Below, piece after piece: positions 1 through 8,200 of a stretch of 41,087 nucleotides of DNA (its first letter is position 1; the number at the start of each line of letters is the position of its first letter). The stretch covers positions 1 through 41,087 of the forward strand of contig JAXDJO010000042.1 of NCBI GenBank assembly GCA_034667525.1, in the 5' to 3' direction. The position numbers were made by a program, and so were the translations under genes. Under the pieces are notes generated by a model. It did not search any database. It saw only the letters and a list, made by a program, of their open reading frames with translations, and had not been told where the DNA came from. This DNA comes from DATAPE01 sp034667525. GTDB taxonomy: Bacteria; Actinomycetota; CADDZG01; WHSQ01.

Positions 1-395
1 AGCGACAGGAACTGCTTGCCGGCTGCGTTGCCGTAGACCGAAGCGATCGCCCTGGAGAGATCGACGGTGTTGCTGTCGAGCGCCCCTGCAGCGGCCTTGA
101 ACCCCGGTGATGTCGTGCTCTTTGTGACCTTCGCCTCGAGCACCGCTGCGGCAGCAAGGTAGACGTGGTTCTCGAAGAGATCCGTCAGTGTCGCGGTAAG
201 GCCCGGAGCGCCGCTGTCGATCGCGACATGAGCCATCGATCCGTTCATACTTGGCATCGAGCTCGTGTTTCCAGCTCCTGAATTGTTTCCGGCCCCCGCG
301 TTGCTACCGGCCGTGCCCGTCCCGCTGCCTCCGCACGCTGCACCAACCAGCGCGACCGAGAGTGCTAACGCGACCAGGCGAAGTGTTGGTTTCAT
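1..395 (-). CDS. Putative secreted lipoprotein, 3' end cut by the window
   Basis: The frame opens at an ATG (395) and stays open to base 1, giving 131 residues without a stop. It begins with a lipoprotein signal peptide (MKPTLRL, a hydrophobic stretch, then VGAAC with the lipidated Cys at residue 21). A low-complexity Gly/Ser/Asn/Met linker follows (about residues 22-55). After it comes a helical, Ala-rich region containing LFENHVYLAAAAVLEA and, later, ASVYGNAAGKQFLSL. I do not recognise the family with confidence. Position just downstream of the cupredoxin lipoprotein gene, on the same strand with a 127-bp gap, suggests an envelope role possibly linked to metal handling, but that is inference. 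The start is well supported because the signal peptide begins exactly there. Confidence 0.7.
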   Translation of the reverse strand, partial: MKPTLRLVALALSVALVGAACGGSGTGTAGSNAGAGNNSGAGNTSSMPSMNGSMAHVAIDSGAPGLTATLTDLFENHVYLAAAAVLEAKVTKSTTSPGFKAAAGALDSNTVDLSRAIASVYGNAAGKQFLS

Positions 396-522
396 TTTTC
401 CCACGTGTTCTCCCTTCCCAACTTGCATTGATGTTGTCGACACTTCCTTTGTAGTGATCGACAGATTGCTGATGGTTCGTGCCGAGTGATGCGTCTGGAT
501 GGGTCGCTCGGAGTTGTTGCGT

Positions 523-918
523 TTATCGAACGGTGATGACTCCGCGCAAACTTGTGTGGATGCGGCAGAAGTAGGGATAGATGCCGCGCGTGGTGAACTT
601 GAAGCTGAACGTCGATCCACTTGGAGACATCGCGTGATCGAAGAAACCGGTTAGTTTCGGCGCGGTTCCCTTACTGACACCCGGAATGGCGTCCCGGCCT
701 GGTTGCCCCGATGTGACCGTGTGCTTCACGGGATCCTTGTTCGTCCAGGTCACCGTCGTTCCTACCGGGATCGTCAGGTTCTGAGGCGTGAAAGCGATCC
801 CCTGGATCGTTACCTGTTTGGGGGAAGCGCCGCTTGTAGAACTTTGGGCGGCGGTGCCGGACGACGAGCATCCGGTCAACAACAGGAGGGACGCTAGAAC
901 AGCAATCAGAGTCTTCAT
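523..918 (-). CDS. Cupredoxin (plastocyanin/amicyanin-like) lipoprotein
   Basis: A 131-residue exported blue-copper protein, expected to carry electrons or bind copper at the outer face of the membrane. Signal peptide MKTLIAVLASLLLLTGC has a good lipobox (LTGC, Cys17). The Ser/Thr/Ala-rich linker runs to about residue 33. The cupredoxin fold follows: ITIQGIAFTP-type first strand, VTWTNKD, His66 in DPVKHTV, Cys118 and His121 in YFCRIH. The usual axial Met of the CxxHxxM loop is replaced by Leu124. An in-frame ATG 24 bases upstream (942) would add eight residues before the signal; 918 is preferred because the signal peptide is then canonical. The gene is divergent from the chromate-type transporter at 977. 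Confidence 0.85.
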   Translation of the reverse strand: MKTLIAVLASLLLLTGCSSSGTAAQSSTSGASPKQVTIQGIAFTPQNLTIPVGTTVTWTNKDPVKHTVTSGQPGRDAIPGVSKGTAPKLTGFFDHAMSPSGSTFSFKFTTRGIYPYFCRIHTSLRGVITVR

Positions 919-964
919 CGAAGGGTATTCGGCGGCCGGCATCGAAAGGGATTGGAATTGCCGG

Positions 965-970
965 TACCTT
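965..970 (+). promoter_or_regulatory. Candidate -10 element (TACCTT) of a leaderless transporter gene
   Basis: TACCTT fits the actinobacterial TANNNT consensus and ends 6 nt before the GTG at 977. No Shine-Dalgarno sequence is visible, so transcription may begin at the start codon. No convincing -35 box is seen. Confidence 0.45.
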
Positions 971-976
971 CGCGGC

Positions 977-2149
977 GTGGATGATCCCTCTCCTCGGCCA
1001 GAACCTGCGGATTCGCGGAACGAACAACGTCCCTTTGCTTCCTTGATCAGGTACTTCCTGCATCTCGGCGCCTTTGGGTTCGGAGGACCTATCGCGACCG
1101 TGGGCTACATGCAGCGCGATCTGGTCGAACGGAGAGGATGGTTGGAGCGCGAGGAATTCCTGAACGGTGTGGCATTGGGCCAGACGATGCCCGGCCCCCT
1201 CGCGGCTCAGGTAGCCATGTGGGTCGGATACCTGAGAAGAGGTATGTGGGGCGCACTGGCGGTCGCGCTTGCATTCATAGCCCCCTCCTTCATCGTCGTC
1301 TTGACGATCGCCTTCTTCTACGTCCGATTCAATGGCCTTGATTGGGTTCAAGCGTTGTTCTATGGCATCGCGCCGGGCGTGATGGCGATCATCGCGATCG
1401 CGGCGGTCAAGCTTGCAAGATTGACCAACTCTCACGATGTCCGACTGTGGGTGATCTCGTTCGTGATCATGCTCATAACTGCAATCACCGGCACTGAAGT
1501 CGCGATCCTGTTCATCGCCGCGGGTTTGTTGATGATCGCGTGGGACGCACCCCCACGATCGCTACGCCGCAGCCGGGCCTCGGTGGCGCTTCCACCCCTC
1601 GCTCGCAGTCTGGTCGTTGCAAGTGCCTCAACCGGCACGCTGGTTGCGCTCGGGCTGTTCTTTTTGAAGGCGGGTGCTTTCATCTTCGGCAGCGGCCTCG
1701 CGATCGTCCCTTTCCTCCGTGAGGGGGTCGTCACGCAACATCACTGGTTGAACGACCGTCAGTTCCTCGATGCGGTAGCCATGGGGCTGATCACTCCCGG
1801 CCCCGTCGTGATCACGGCAACCTTCATCGGCTATCTGGCGGGAGGGTTCGCGGGGGCGGTCGTGGCAACCGTCGCGATCTTCACGCCGATCTACCTCGGT
1901 GTCATCGTTCCCGCCGGATGGTTCCTGCGCCACAGGGCCAATCCTCAGCTTCGGGCTTTCGTGAAAGGCGCGACCGCGGCGGCGGCCGGCGCTATCGCGG
2001 GGGCCACCATCGTGCTCACGCGGGGGGCGATCGTCGACCTTCCTACCGCTGCGATCGCGCTGGTGGCGCTGGGACTGCTGTGGCGATTCAAGGTGCCCGA
2101 GCCGGTCATCGTGCTGCTGGCAGCCGTCGCAGGTTTGCTCCTCTATTGA
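977..2149 (+). CDS. chrA: Chromate-transporter (CHR) family protein, two-domain form
   Basis: A 390-residue polytopic membrane protein of the CHR family, whose characterised members export chromate; sulfate or other anions remain possible for this one. Both family domains are present. The N-terminal one carries FGFGGP and GQTMPGPLA, the C-terminal one FGSGLAIVPFLREGVV and LITPGPVVITATFIGYL. About ten hydrophobic segments are visible. The open frame reaches upstream to 788, but that part overlaps the cupredoxin gene antisense and has no family features. GTG 977 lies 6 nt after a TACCTT -10 and is the preferred start. No accompanying ChrB-type regulator is present, so a chromate-resistance role is unproven. 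Confidence 0.85.
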   Translation: MDDPSPRPEPADSRNEQRPFASLIRYFLHLGAFGFGGPIATVGYMQRDLVERRGWLEREEFLNGVALGQTMPGPLAAQVAMWVGYLRRGMWGALAVALAFIAPSFIVVLTIAFFYVRFNGLDWVQALFYGIAPGVMAIIAIAAVKLARLTNSHDVRLWVISFVIMLITAITGTEVAILFIAAGLLMIAWDAPPRSLRRSRASVALPPLARSLVVASASTGTLVALGLFFLKAGAFIFGSGLAIVPFLREGVVTQHHWLNDRQFLDAVAMGLITPGPVVITATFIGYLAGGFAGAVVATVAIFTPIYLGVIVPAGWFLRHRANPQLRAFVKGATAAAAGAIAGATIVLTRGAIVDLPTAAIALVALGLLWRFKVPEPVIVLLAAVAGLLLY

Positions 2150-2212
2150 CTTCAATCTCGAGTCGTTGCCTTAACGAGGTTCGATCCGCCCCCGCCGGGT
2201 AAGCGTTGAGCC

Positions 2213-2743
2213 ATGGACGCCATCGTCAGCGCGCTGCTTCAGCCCACTTCGCTGGCTCCCGGTCTCGCTCGCAACTGGATAGAGGGTCTGCCCGTAGAGA
2301 GATCGGTGGCGCGAGACCTGAGGCTCCTGACCCACGAGGTTGTCAGCAACAGCGTTCAACACGCCGGCATGGGACCGAAAGATCCGATCCGGCTCAACAT
2401 CTTCCTTGGCGCCGATCACGTACGGGTAGAGGTATGGGATCGCGGCCCGGGCTTCACCGCCCACCCGCGGCCCCCGTCGGGCAGCAGGGAGCGGGGGATG
2501 GGTCTGTTCGTGCTCGACCGGCTCAGCAACCGATGGGGCGTCCAACGGGGAGAATGCAACTGCGTTTGGTTCGAGGTCGATCTCGTCACCAAGCCGGTGG
2601 CGAAGCCGCCGGCAGAGCTCGTTCGGTCCCAGCGCTTGGGGGCTCGCGCCCCAGGTTTATGTAACAGCGGTCGGGATAATCTGACGGTCATCCATCCCGG
2701 CATCCTCGGAGGTCCCAATGGCGCAGGTCGAGCTGCTCGATGA
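2213..2743 (+). CDS. RsbW-like ATP-binding protein (HATPase_c_2)
   Basis: A 176-residue protein with a GHKL ATPase domain of the anti-sigma-factor/serine-kinase type. The N box is HEVVSNSVQHA (about residues 43-53), the G1 box WDRGPGF and the G2 box RERGMGLFVLDRLSNRWGV. The domain ends near residue 125 (WFEVDL). The remaining 50 residues are low-complexity and overlap both the promoter and the first 26 bases of the downstream aldehyde dehydrogenase. By family it would phosphorylate an anti-anti-sigma factor or sequester a sigma factor, but no partner gene is adjacent, so its regulon cannot be told from here. ATG 2213 is the only reasonable start; the Shine-Dalgarno signal is weak. Confidence 0.75.
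   Translation: MDAIVSALLQPTSLAPGLARNWIEGLPVERSVARDLRLLTHEVVSNSVQHAGMGPKDPIRLNIFLGADHVRVEVWDRGPGFTAHPRPPSGSRERGMGLFVLDRLSNRWGVQRGECNCVWFEVDLVTKPVAKPPAELVRSQRLGARAPGLCNSGRDNLTVIHPGILGGPNGAGRAAR
2675..2682 (+). promoter_or_regulatory. Candidate -10 region for the aldehyde dehydrogenase gene
   Basis: GATAATCT contains GATAAT and the overlapping TAATCT, about 36-43 bases before the ATG at 2718. It lies inside the 3' part of the preceding reading frame. No clear -35 is visible. Confidence 0.35.
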
Positions 2744-4199
2744 GGTAACCAAGTTCATCGAAGGGTCTCCGAAGATGCTTATCGGGGGCAAACCACACGA
2801 CGCCGTCTCGGGCAGGACCTTCCAGAGCGTGGATCCTTCCACTGGCGAGGCCTTCGTAGAAGTTCCGAGAGGCGGCCCGGAAGATGTCGACGCGGCCGTC
2901 GGCGCCGCCCGGGCGAGCTTCGAAGACGGCCGCTGGCGCAACCTAAGGCCGGGCAAGAGGGCCGAGATCCTGGCGAGGGTCGGCGATCTGATCAAGAAGA
3001 ACAGTGCACAGCTGACCCAGATCGAGGCGCTTGACGCCGGAAAGCCCTTGAAGCTCGCTTCCGGAGAGGTGTGGTCGGCGAGCGATGTATTCCGGTATTA
3101 CTCCGGATGGCCCACGAAGTTCTTCGGTGAGACCAACCCCAGCTCCGAAGACCTCTTTGTCTACACGCTGAGGGAGCCGATGGGGGTGTGCGGCGGGATA
3201 ATCCCCTGGAATTACCCCCTGGTGATGGCCAGCTGGAAGGTGGCGCCCGCCCTCGCGTTCGGCAACAGCGTGGTTCTGAAGCCCGCCGAGCAAACTCCGC
3301 TTACGGCTCTGAGGCTGGCGGAACTGTGTCTGGAGGCGGGAGTCCCTGACGGCGTCGTCAACGTGGTTACCGGTTTCGGTGAGGAAGCGGGACAGGCACT
3401 CGCCGCTCACCCCGACGTCGACAAGCTCGCCTTCACCGGCTCGACCGAGGTGGGCCGGAAGATCCTCCATGCCTCGGAGGGGAACCTGAAGAGGGTGACT
3501 CTGGAGTTGGGTGGGAAATCCCCCAACATCGTCTTCGACGACGCCAACCTCAAGCGGGCATCGAAGGGATCGATGCTCGGGGTCTTCGTTAACTCCGGGC
3601 AGGTCTGCACGGCGGGGACCAGGATCCTCGTAGAACGGGGCATCCACGACGACTTCGTCACGTCCCTGGTGGAGGCGACGACAGCGATGAAGGTGGGCCC
3701 CGCCTTCGATGAGGATTCCGTGATGGGGCCTGTCGTCTCGGAAGAGCAGTTCGAGCGGGTGAGCGGCTATATCGAGGCAGGCAGGTCCGAGGGAGCCGAG
3801 GTGGTGTCCGGAGGCGGCCGCCCGGCAGGAATTGAGGGGGGGTACTTCCTCGAGCCCACGATCTTCGCCGGGGTCCGTAACGACATGAAGATCGCCCGGG
3901 AGGAGATCTTCGGCCCCGTTGCAACCGTGATCGAGGTGGCGGATGTCGATGAGGCGATAGCCATGGCCAACGACACCGTGTACGGGTTGGCCTCGGCGGT
4001 CTGGACGCAAGACGTTTCCAAGGCGCACAGGGTGGCCCGCGGCATCAGAGCGGGAACCGTCTGGGTGAATACCTATGGGTTATTCGACCCTTCGGCGTCC
4101 TTCGGCGGCTACAAGCAGTCAGGGTTCGGACGCGAGCTCGGATCGCACTCCGTGGATACCTACACTCAGGTCAAGACCGTGTGGGTGAGCCTGAAATAG
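2718..4199 (+). CDS. NAD(P)-dependent aldehyde dehydrogenase
   Basis: A full-length (493 residues) member of the ALDH superfamily, oxidising an aldehyde to the carboxylic acid with NAD(P)+ in the cytoplasm. Visible landmarks are PWNYPLVMASWKVAPAL (coenzyme site), FTGSTEVG, the catalytic base Glu263 in LELGGKSP, nucleophile Cys297 in GQVCTAGTR, EEIFGPV, and the C-terminal FGGYKQSGFGRELG. The sequence resembles the betaine/phenylacetaldehyde/broad-specificity group, but the substrate cannot be fixed from motifs. A good Shine-Dalgarno (GGAGG, 2709-2713) precedes ATG 2718. It is convergent with the acylphosphatase gene, with one base between the stops. Confidence 0.93.
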   Translation: MAQVELLDEVTKFIEGSPKMLIGGKPHDAVSGRTFQSVDPSTGEAFVEVPRGGPEDVDAAVGAARASFEDGRWRNLRPGKRAEILARVGDLIKKNSAQLTQIEALDAGKPLKLASGEVWSASDVFRYYSGWPTKFFGETNPSSEDLFVYTLREPMGVCGGIIPWNYPLVMASWKVAPALAFGNSVVLKPAEQTPLTALRLAELCLEAGVPDGVVNVVTGFGEEAGQALAAHPDVDKLAFTGSTEVGRKILHASEGNLKRVTLELGGKSPNIVFDDANLKRASKGSMLGVFVNSGQVCTAGTRILVERGIHDDFVTSLVEATTAMKVGPAFDEDSVMGPVVSEEQFERVSGYIEAGRSEGAEVVSGGGRPAGIEGGYFLEPTIFAGVRNDMKIAREEIFGPVATVIEVADVDEAIAMANDTVYGLASAVWTQDVSKAHRVARGIRAGTVWVNTYGLFDPSASFGGYKQSGFGRELGSHSVDTYTQVKTVWVSLK

Positions 4200-4200
4200 C

Positions 4201-4467
4201 TCAGAGGACCCGGAAGCTGGTGTCGCCCAGCGGCTCCTCTTCCTCGATATCTACCCCCTGAACCGTGGATTGCGGGGTTCCCCGCCGGCACCACGCCACC
4301 ACCTTCTCCACCGCGTCCTCGGGCCCTTCCAGCACAACCTCGACGTGGCCGTCGGGCAGGTTGCTTGCCGAGCCGGCAACCCCGGCAGACTCGGCGATCG
4401 AGCGACAGGTGTCTCGGTAGAAAACCCCCTGTACCTCACCCGACACGACGAGCCGGCGGCGGATCAT
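4201..4467 (-). CDS. acyP: Acylphosphatase
   Basis: An 88-residue acylphosphatase, hydrolysing acyl-phosphates such as acetyl- or carbamoyl-phosphate. The family signature is intact: VSGEVQGVFYRD with the phosphate-binding Arg18, and the catalytic Asn in SNLPDGHVEVVLEG (about residue 36). Length is typical. The start overlaps the stop of the upstream IscA-fold gene by 4 bases (ATGA), so the two are translated from one message. Confidence 0.93.
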   Translation of the reverse strand: MIRRRLVVSGEVQGVFYRDTCRSIAESAGVAGSASNLPDGHVEVVLEGPEDAVEKVVAWCRRGTPQSTVQGVDIEEEEPLGDTSFRVL

Positions 4468-4754
4468 GGCTGCGCCGGAGTTACGACGATCCGCCCGTGC
4501 GGAGGCTCGACGCCCACGATCGCGTTGGGCAGCGCCTCCACGACCGACTGATCGATGAAGATCCGGATCTCTCCGGCTTCGATCACCTGCTCGCCGGGGG
4601 CAGGGCCATCGGCGAGCTCCACCTGCACGTTCGGCCCCCCGCCAGGACCCCGGGCCGCGTAGAGCCGGGCTCCGCCCTCGGCGAGGTCTATCTTCGCCAG
4701 TGCAAGGGAGTTACGAAGAACTCCGATCGCCTCCTCAGTCACCTCGATCGCCAT
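4464..4754 (-). CDS. Cysteine-free HesB/IscA-fold protein
   Basis: A 96-residue protein starting MAIEVTEEAIGVLRN and matching the A-type Fe-S carrier layout: N-terminal helix, GARLYAARGPGGGPNVQVELAD, GEIRIFIDQSVVEALPNAIVGVE, then a C-terminal strand. A real A-type carrier has one Cys after the GG turn and a C-terminal CxC. Here the whole protein has no cysteine, so it cannot bind an Fe-S cluster in the known way. The frame opens further upstream, but ATG 4754 has a clear Shine-Dalgarno (GAAGGGG) and begins exactly at the fold. It forms a two-gene operon with acylphosphatase. Function unknown. Confidence 0.8.
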   Translation of the reverse strand: MAIEVTEEAIGVLRNSLALAKIDLAEGGARLYAARGPGGGPNVQVELADGPAPGEQVIEAGEIRIFIDQSVVEALPNAIVGVEPPHGRIVVTPAQP

Positions 4755-4765
4755 GACGCCCCTTC

Positions 4766-4791
4766 TATCCTGTTCGTGACGCCCCAATATA
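4766..4791. promoter_or_regulatory. Divergent overlapping promoter region
   Basis: In the 49 bp between divergent genes, TATCCT (4766-4771) can serve as -10 for the plus-strand flavoprotein gene and TATATT (minus strand, 4791-4786) for the IscA-fold/acylphosphatase operon. The 9-mer TGACGCCCC occurs twice, at 4754-4762 and 4777-4785, and could be a shared operator. All of this is pattern-based. Confidence 0.35.
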
Positions 4792-4803
4792 AGGAGCACC
4801 TCT

Positions 4804-5202
4804 GTGGACGACCGGGTTCGGACCTTTCTCGAGCAGCACCATGCGGCAGTGATGACAACGATCAAGCCGGACGGGCGGCCTCACGTCGCCCGGATCGCGT
4901 GCGGCCTGGTCCAGGGCAAGCTATGGAGCTCGGGGACGAGCACGAGGGCCCGCACCAAGCACCTTCGCCGGGACCCCCGAGCGACCCTCTGCGTCTTCGA
5001 CCAGAAGGGTGGCTATTCCTGGCTGGGCCTGGAGTGCACCGTCGAGATCCTGGACGGGCCGGATGCGGTGGATCAGAACCTCGCCCTCTACCGCACCCTC
5101 GCAGGCGAGCCCGAGAACCTCGAGGGATATCGCGCCGCCATGGTTGCCGAGGAGCGGCTCATCTACGAGTTCATCATCCAGAGGTCCTACGGCGACTTCT
5201 AG
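4804..5202 (+). CDS. PPOX-class flavin/F420-dependent oxidoreductase
   Basis: A 132-residue split-beta-barrel protein of the pyridoxamine-phosphate-oxidase-like superfamily, of the kind that in actinobacteria often binds coenzyme F420 or FMN. Recognisable parts are FLEQHHAAVMTTIKPDGRPHVARIACGLVQGKLWSSG, the RTKHLRRDPRATLCVFD strand-helix segment and the GLECTVEILD strand. Length is typical for small single-domain members. The start is GTG 4804 with a strong AAGGAG 7-8 bases upstream. The substrate is unknown. Choice between F420 and FMN cannot be made from sequence alone. Confidence 0.8.
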   Translation: MDDRVRTFLEQHHAAVMTTIKPDGRPHVARIACGLVQGKLWSSGTSTRARTKHLRRDPRATLCVFDQKGGYSWLGLECTVEILDGPDAVDQNLALYRTLAGEPENLEGYRAAMVAEERLIYEFIIQRSYGDF

Positions 5203-5287
5203 CGCCTGGACGGCTCAAGGTCGGGCATCGAGGGCCCGATATCAAAGGCACTGAATCTTCTATTTAGAGCATGACCGAAGGGGACAG

Positions 5288-8200
5288 GTGTCGAGTACAG
5301 AACAGGGTCTCCAGCAGATGGCCAGCCTTCCTGGCGAGAGTGTCGATTCCTACAAGCGGCTGGCTGCCGTCTTCCATCAGGTGCTGTCGGAGCAGAGCCT
5401 CGACGCGCTCTTGGACGCGATCGCCGACACGATCGCGGACATCGTTCCTTACGACACCCTGACTATCTATGAGGCGGACGAGGCCGAGGGGACGCTGACC
5501 CCGCTGCTGGCGCGGGACCAGTGGGCAGAGCAGATCATGAACTCGAGGTCGGATTTCGGCCGGGGCTTGACCGGATACGCCGCCTCCCATCGCGAACCAC
5601 TTCTGGTGAACCAGGCACAGCTCGATCCCCGCACCTCGGTGATCCCGGGCACGCCTGCAAGCGACCCGGAATCGATGCTTGTTATCCCTCTGATAGCGCG
5701 CAATTCTGTCAAAGGCTGCTTGAACATCTACCGGCAGGGAGACGACGCGGTCTTCAGCCAGGATGAGTTCGAGCTTGCCAAACGGTTCGGTGATGCTGCG
5801 GCGCTCGCTCTCGATAACGCGCAGACAAGAGCCATCCTGGAGCATCAGGCACAGACCGACTCGTTGACCGGTCTTTACAACCACCGCTTCTTCCAGGAGC
5901 GCTTGCGCGCGGAGCTTGCGCGCGCTAATCGTAGTCACGACTCCATCGCATTGCTGATGTTCGACATAGATAACTTCAAGAAGGTCAACGACGTCTACGG
6001 CCACGCCGTCGGCGATCAGGTTCTGCAGGGCGTCGGTGCGATGTTGAAAGCGACGATCCGGACTTCAGACGTCGTCTGCCGGATCGGCGGTGAAGAGTTC
6101 GCGGTGATCATGCCTTCGTGTGATGTGGCCGATGCAACCGGATTCGCCAGCCGCTTGATGGAAGGGCTCGCGACACTGAACTTCGATCCTGCGGGCCGCA
6201 TGACGGTTTCTGTTGGTATCGCCCAGGGCCCGCAGCATGCTACGAATCCCACCGAGCTCGTAGCCTGTTCCGAAGCCGCGATGATGACGGCCAAGGCTCG
6301 CGGCAAAGACATCGTTGTGCTCTTCGAAGACTCTCAGAACGAGCGCCCGGAAGATGTGGGGGAGCACCGCGACCTGCGATCGCTGGCTCACATGAAGATG
6401 CTGCAGAGCCTTGCCGGCAAATTGAACCGTTTGAATGATGTTCGTGAGATCGGCTTGACGATCACGCGCGAGCTTCGGTCCCTGATCGACTATCACAGCT
6501 GCAGGGTGTACATCGTGGAAGGTCAATCGCTGATCCCGATCGCGGTTCGTGGTGAGTTCGCCTATGAGGGCGAGACTCCGGAGATCCTCTACTCGAAGAT
6601 CGGTGAAGGGATCACCGGACGCGTTGCTGAAACCGGTCACTCTCTTCTCATTCCGAATGCCACGGAGTGCGATTTCTCGGTGAGCATTCCTGGAACCGAT
6701 GAGATCGATGAATCGATGATCGGTGTTCCTTTGACGTATGGCACACGGGTCATCGGAGTGGTGACGATCTCGAAGCTCGGCTTGAATCAATTCGATGAGG
6801 ATGATGTGCGCGTCCTGGAAGTGCTGGCAGGCCAGGCTTCGGTCGCGGTAGAGAACGCTCGCCTCTATGAGGCTCAACGGCGTGAGGCGATGAACGCGAA
6901 TGCTCTTTTGGAGTTCGCGGACGAGATGTCGCGGGCATCCTCTTTCACCGGGATCGGAAACGCTTCCGTGCGACTTTCGGCGGGACTGTTGGGCGCCACC
7001 CATGTGTCCCTGTGGCTGCAGAAGGAAGGCCTCGGGGAAGTATCTTGTGCGGCCCACCACGGTTACGCGGGCAACGTAGATATACGCCGCATCGTCACCC
7101 GCCGCATAGATTCCAAGACCGCCCATGAGTTCCTGGCCGACCGCCGGGCACCGTTCATCATCCATCCGGCAGTCGGTGATCCCTACCCGTTGTTGACGGG
7201 CTCGGCGGGTGGCCCCCGGGGGATAGCACCTCTCCAGCTTGCCGACGGGCATATCGGCTGGTTGACGGTCATTCAACCGAAGGGTCGCGAGGAGTACTTC
7301 ACGGAGGAACTGCTGCGATTCCTTGCCGGTTTGGCATACCAAACTTCGCTCGCGCTGCAGAAGGCGCTTCTCTACCGGGCCCAGAAGGAAAGCGCAGAGA
7401 TCTCCAACGCTCTCTTGGACTTCAGCAGGGGGCTGGTTGTTGCCCAGGGCCTCGATGAGGTTCTCGGTCGAACCGTAGAGCTCTCGGGTCGCATCCTGGG
7501 ATCCCCGCGCACGTCGCTGTGGATGCGCGATCCGGAATCAGAGGACATGGCGGCGCAGGCAGCGTGGGGTTACAAACCTGCGGAACAGGAACAGCTGTAT
7601 CGATTGCGGATCCCCAACTCGATCGAGGCCGCTCCCCGGGAGGGGGCGGAGCCGTTCGTGATCCCACCCGAAGCCGCAGCTCTGGTCGAAGGCCTGCTCG
7701 TGGGCTCGAAGAACCTTGCATTCGCGGTCGCACCGATCCAGCTGGAGGGCGGAAGTGCCGCTGCATTGGTCGTCGGGGCTCCGGTATACGGCGATTACGA
7801 GTTCTCGGAGCGAAAGATGCGGCTACTCGCAGGTATCGCTGACCAGGCCAAGTTGGCGATCGACAATGCGCTTAGCTTCGATAGTCTGGAGCTGACCTTC
7901 GTATCTACCGTCGAGGCACTTGCGAACGCGCTCGAAGCAAAAGACGAGTACACCTCAGCCCATGCTCGATCCATCACCGACATGGCGGTTGCCGTAGGGC
8001 AAAAGATGGGTCTCGACTCCTTCTCGCTGAAGCGCCTGGAGCTCGGTGCCTTGTTCCACGACATCGGCAAGATCGGGATCCGCGCCGACATCTTGATGAA
8101 GCCTGGACCCCTAACCGATGACGAGCGGGAAACCATGGAGACACACCCGGAATTGGGCGAGCAGATCCTCGCTCCTATCGACCGGCTCAAAGACGTGCGT

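Noticed and set aside
788..976. Longer start for the chromate-type transporter
   Set aside because: The 63 extra codons overlap the cupredoxin gene antisense, have no family similarity and precede the candidate -10.
5221..5239. Hairpin TCGGGC-N7-GCCCGA before the signalling gene as a terminator
   Set aside because: No T-run follows and the stem is short; it may be chance in GC-rich sequence.
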